DNA from: Neorhodopirellula lusitana
GTDB taxonomy: Bacteria; Planctomycetota; Planctomycetia; Pirellulales; Pirellulaceae
DNA: 64,000 nt
Assembly: GCF_900182915.1 (NCBI RefSeq)
Contig: NZ_FXUG01000012.1
Coordinates: forward strand, 124,001-188,000
Direction: 5' to 3'
The notes beneath the pieces were generated by a model. The model made no database searches, had not been told where the DNA came from, and saw nothing but the letters and a program-made list of their open reading frames with translations. The position numbers and the translations under genes are program-made. This document shows positions 62,379 through 64,000 of the stretch, one piece after another; the stretch's first letter is position 1, and each line of letters begins with the position of its first letter.

Positions 62379-64000
62379 CTAAAGGGGTTTGACCTTCAGT
62401 AGCAACACGCATTTGGGATCCATCTTGAATTCAGCATCGATCGATTGTTCGGTAAACAAGTTGGTTATGGTGAAGTTGGTTCCGTCTTGCAGGCCGATCG
62501 TTAGTTTGGCGTTGTGTTTTCCGAGGTTCAGAATGCTTACCAAATAGCCGCCATCGTCCTGTTTCACGGCGCGCCAGTGAACACCCTTGTGATCCGTGCC
62601 ATTGTCTTCGGTGAGGGTGACATCTGGTCGGCCTTTGGCTACCTCGGCGAGGGCGAGTTCGCGAATTCGGGAGGTGCTGGAATTGCCATTGAGAACGATG
62701 AGTTTGCCTTTGCCCTGGCTAAGTTGCTTGTCGTGTGCCTGCCCGTATTCGTTCTTTCGCAAGCTCTTCTTGCTGTCGAGAATCACTTTGCCGCCCTGGT
62801 TTAGATAGGACTGGAGGGCATTCAGTTCGGATTCGGTTACGAATTCCGTCTTGTAGACAAGGATCGCATCCCAGGAATGGTTGTCCTGCTTCCGGATGAT
62901 GTTCTCGGTTGCAAACCCCATCGGAATTCCATCAAAGAAGAGTTCCTCATAAATCGAGAACTGCTCGGTCATGTGAGCGGTTTTGTTGATGGCTGATGTT
63001 TCTGAATGGAATAGACGCAGCGGACGACGTTGCTTCCGAAGTTCGATAATCTCTTCGGAAAAACTATTTAGGTCATACATGACCTGGGTGTAGGCATTGG
63101 CGATGTGGGGTTGCTGGTTCGTTGAGCCCACGAAAGATCCCGCAAGGGCTAGGTCAGCGAAATTCAATTCGCCTTCCAACCGGTCTTCAGGCGATCCATC
63201 GGGATCTCTTGCCCAGAACCATGCTAGGTTAGCGTCCATGCCTTGAAGCGTCGCGAGCCAGTACACACTGTGAACGTATTGGACAGACGGATCGAGTTCT
63301 CGCCACCGCGCGGAGGACAAGAAATGCGACTCCGAATTGACGTGGATTTTCCCAGGAGAAACCGACTCCATAAAGTCATAGGACATGCTCAACTCTTCCC
63401 AAGCCCAAGCGTAATGTTCCTCCCAGGGTTCTGGCTGGTTTGAGAACCTTTGACGTGACTCCCGAGATTTGGCATCATCGCCAATCATCGAGGTGAGATT
63501 GGTGAGGGCTTCCAGGTCAATCCCGTGGGCGCGATCGTTGCCGGTGTAATAGTGTGGAACGTTTTTGATGTGAGTGTCCGCATTCGGGTTGCCCTTGCGC
63601 AGTTCGCCTTGAATGTGCGTGTACCAATCGGTTGCACGGTCCATGCTGAAACGGGCCCAATCGTAAAACATTGGGGTGCCACGTGTTTCGGCTGAGATTG
63701 GGATTTCTATCTCAACCGCATCAAACCCTGTGAAATCGGATCCCCAGTTCTTGTTGAGCTTTTCGAGATTGCCGTCATATTTGATGCGCAACCATTCCCG
63801 AAATCGGCTGAGGGTGTACGACGAGATCTGCTGCATCTCGCCGGTTCGTCTTGTCCAGTTGCTTGCGATCGAATGCCAGTGGGGCTCGTTGGCCAGAATG
63901 TAACCCAGTTGAGTCACTTTTTTTGTTTGAGTCAGAGCACCCGTTTCTCTGGCAATGGTTCCCCAAACTTCTCTCACCAAAGGATTGTCGATGTCGAATC
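62379..64000 (-). CDS. GH42-like beta-galactosidase (N-terminus beyond right edge)
   Basis: The minus-strand frame is open to base 64000, so the gene starts outside the window. The visible 540 residues contain GYILANEPHWHSIASNW (acid/base Glu), then FREWLRIKYDGNLEKLNKNWG, a segment diagnostic of GH42. A candidate nucleophile strand is KIHVNSESHFL. A Rossmann-like trimerisation domain (WDAILVYKTEFVTESELNAL, LNQGGKVILDSKKS) and a C-terminal beta-sandwich complete the fold. GH42 enzymes release beta-linked galactose. The C-terminus at 62379 is intact. The signal peptide and catalytic-domain start cannot be seen. Confidence 0.87.
   Translation of the reverse strand, partial: FDIDNPLVREVWGTIARETGALTQTKKVTQLGYILANEPHWHSIASNWTRRTGEMQQISSYTLSRFREWLRIKYDGNLEKLNKNWGSDFTGFDAVEIEIPISAETRGTPMFYDWARFSMDRATDWYTHIQGELRKGNPNADTHIKNVPHYYTGNDRAHGIDLEALTNLTSMIGDDAKSRESRQRFSNQPEPWEEHYAWAWEELSMSYDFMESVSPGKIHVNSESHFLSSARWRELDPSVQYVHSVYWLATLQGMDANLAWFWARDPDGSPEDRLEGELNFADLALAGSFVGSTNQQPHIANAYTQVMYDLNSFSEEIIELRKQRRPLRLFHSETSAINKTAHMTEQFSIYEELFFDGIPMGFATENIIRKQDNHSWDAILVYKTEFVTESELNALQSYLNQGGKVILDSKKSLRKNEYGQAHDKQLSQGKGKLIVLNGNSSTSRIRELALAEVAKGRPDVTLTEDNGTDHKGVHWRAVKQDDGGYLVSILNLGKHNAKLTIGLQDGTNFTITNLFTEQSIDAEFKMDPKCVLLLKVKPL

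Noticed and set aside
1-64000. Insertion sequences, integrases, tRNA or rRNA genes
   Set aside because: No transposase or integrase motif was seen and no cloverleaf or rRNA stretch was noticed, so the DUF6998/ATPase block cannot be tied to an attachment site.

Overview
The window looks like a chromosome segment from a marine planctomycete of the Rhodopirellula/Pirellulales type. The evidence is a set of lineage hallmarks: giant secreted proteins that begin with an LE(P/D)R-x-L-L type motif, a DUF1559 pseudopilin-like protein, an ECF sigma/FecR pair, two formylglycine sulfatases, a dockerin-bearing parallel beta-helix protein, Tat-exported beta-propeller and PhoD proteins, and a Ser/Thr kinase with DWG in place of DFG. 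This assignment is inference from gene content. No rRNA, tRNA, CRISPR array or transposase was recognised.

Layout. (1) 1-13716, minus strand: the N-terminal 4,572 codons of a giant surface/adhesin-like protein that runs off the left edge. It carries DUF4347, six LamG-like domains, two C-type-lectin-like domains that appear inserted into cadherin-like domains, two beta-helix regions and a train of VCBS/cadherin-like repeats. (2) 14006-21612, plus strand: a divergent, tightly packed operon for a TolC-like outer-membrane protein, a periplasmic HlyD adaptor, a membrane-anchored HlyD-like protein and a PqqD-M50 protease-lipoyl fusion. Together these look like an envelope export apparatus without a recognisable ATPase, probably serving the giant protein. 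(3) 21613-30006: mixed housekeeping and exported genes (sugar isomerase-like TIM barrel, P-loop kinase, metzincin protease, NHL propeller, PAP2, rhomboid, zinc ribbon). Several intergenic gaps here hold short tandem repeats that begin at or just after stop codons. (4) 30084-34547: a 1,487-residue beta-helix/CHRD/Calx-beta/dockerin protein. (5) 35311-44052: a DUF1559 protein, then a lipoprotein, ECF sigma factor and FecR anti-sigma set with 4-base overlaps, a GH-A clan glycoside hydrolase and two sulfatases. This looks like a regulated module for a sulfated polysaccharide. (6) 44198-48709: a PAS-AraC regulator divergent from a DapA-family enzyme, a 4-hydroxyproline epimerase and a D-amino-acid dehydrogenase-like flavoprotein, which together match trans-4-hydroxy-L-proline catabolism without its final aldehyde dehydrogenase. 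(7) 48778-55531: a secreted GH-like protein, a secreted hypothetical, a Ser/Thr kinase, a TlpA-like thioredoxin protein and a PhoD phosphatase. (8) 55919-60765: a minus-strand block with two translationally coupled P-loop ATPases (the second with winged-helix and TPR-like repeats), a possible broken small gene and a DUF6998-like protein with a nuclease-like E-D-xVK arrangement. This is the best candidate here for an undescribed multi-gene system, possibly defence-related. (9) 61282 to the end: an AIM24-family protein and the C-terminal part of a GH42-like beta-galactosidase that continues past the right edge.

All domain assignments come from reading motifs and translated sequence by eye. No database search was run.
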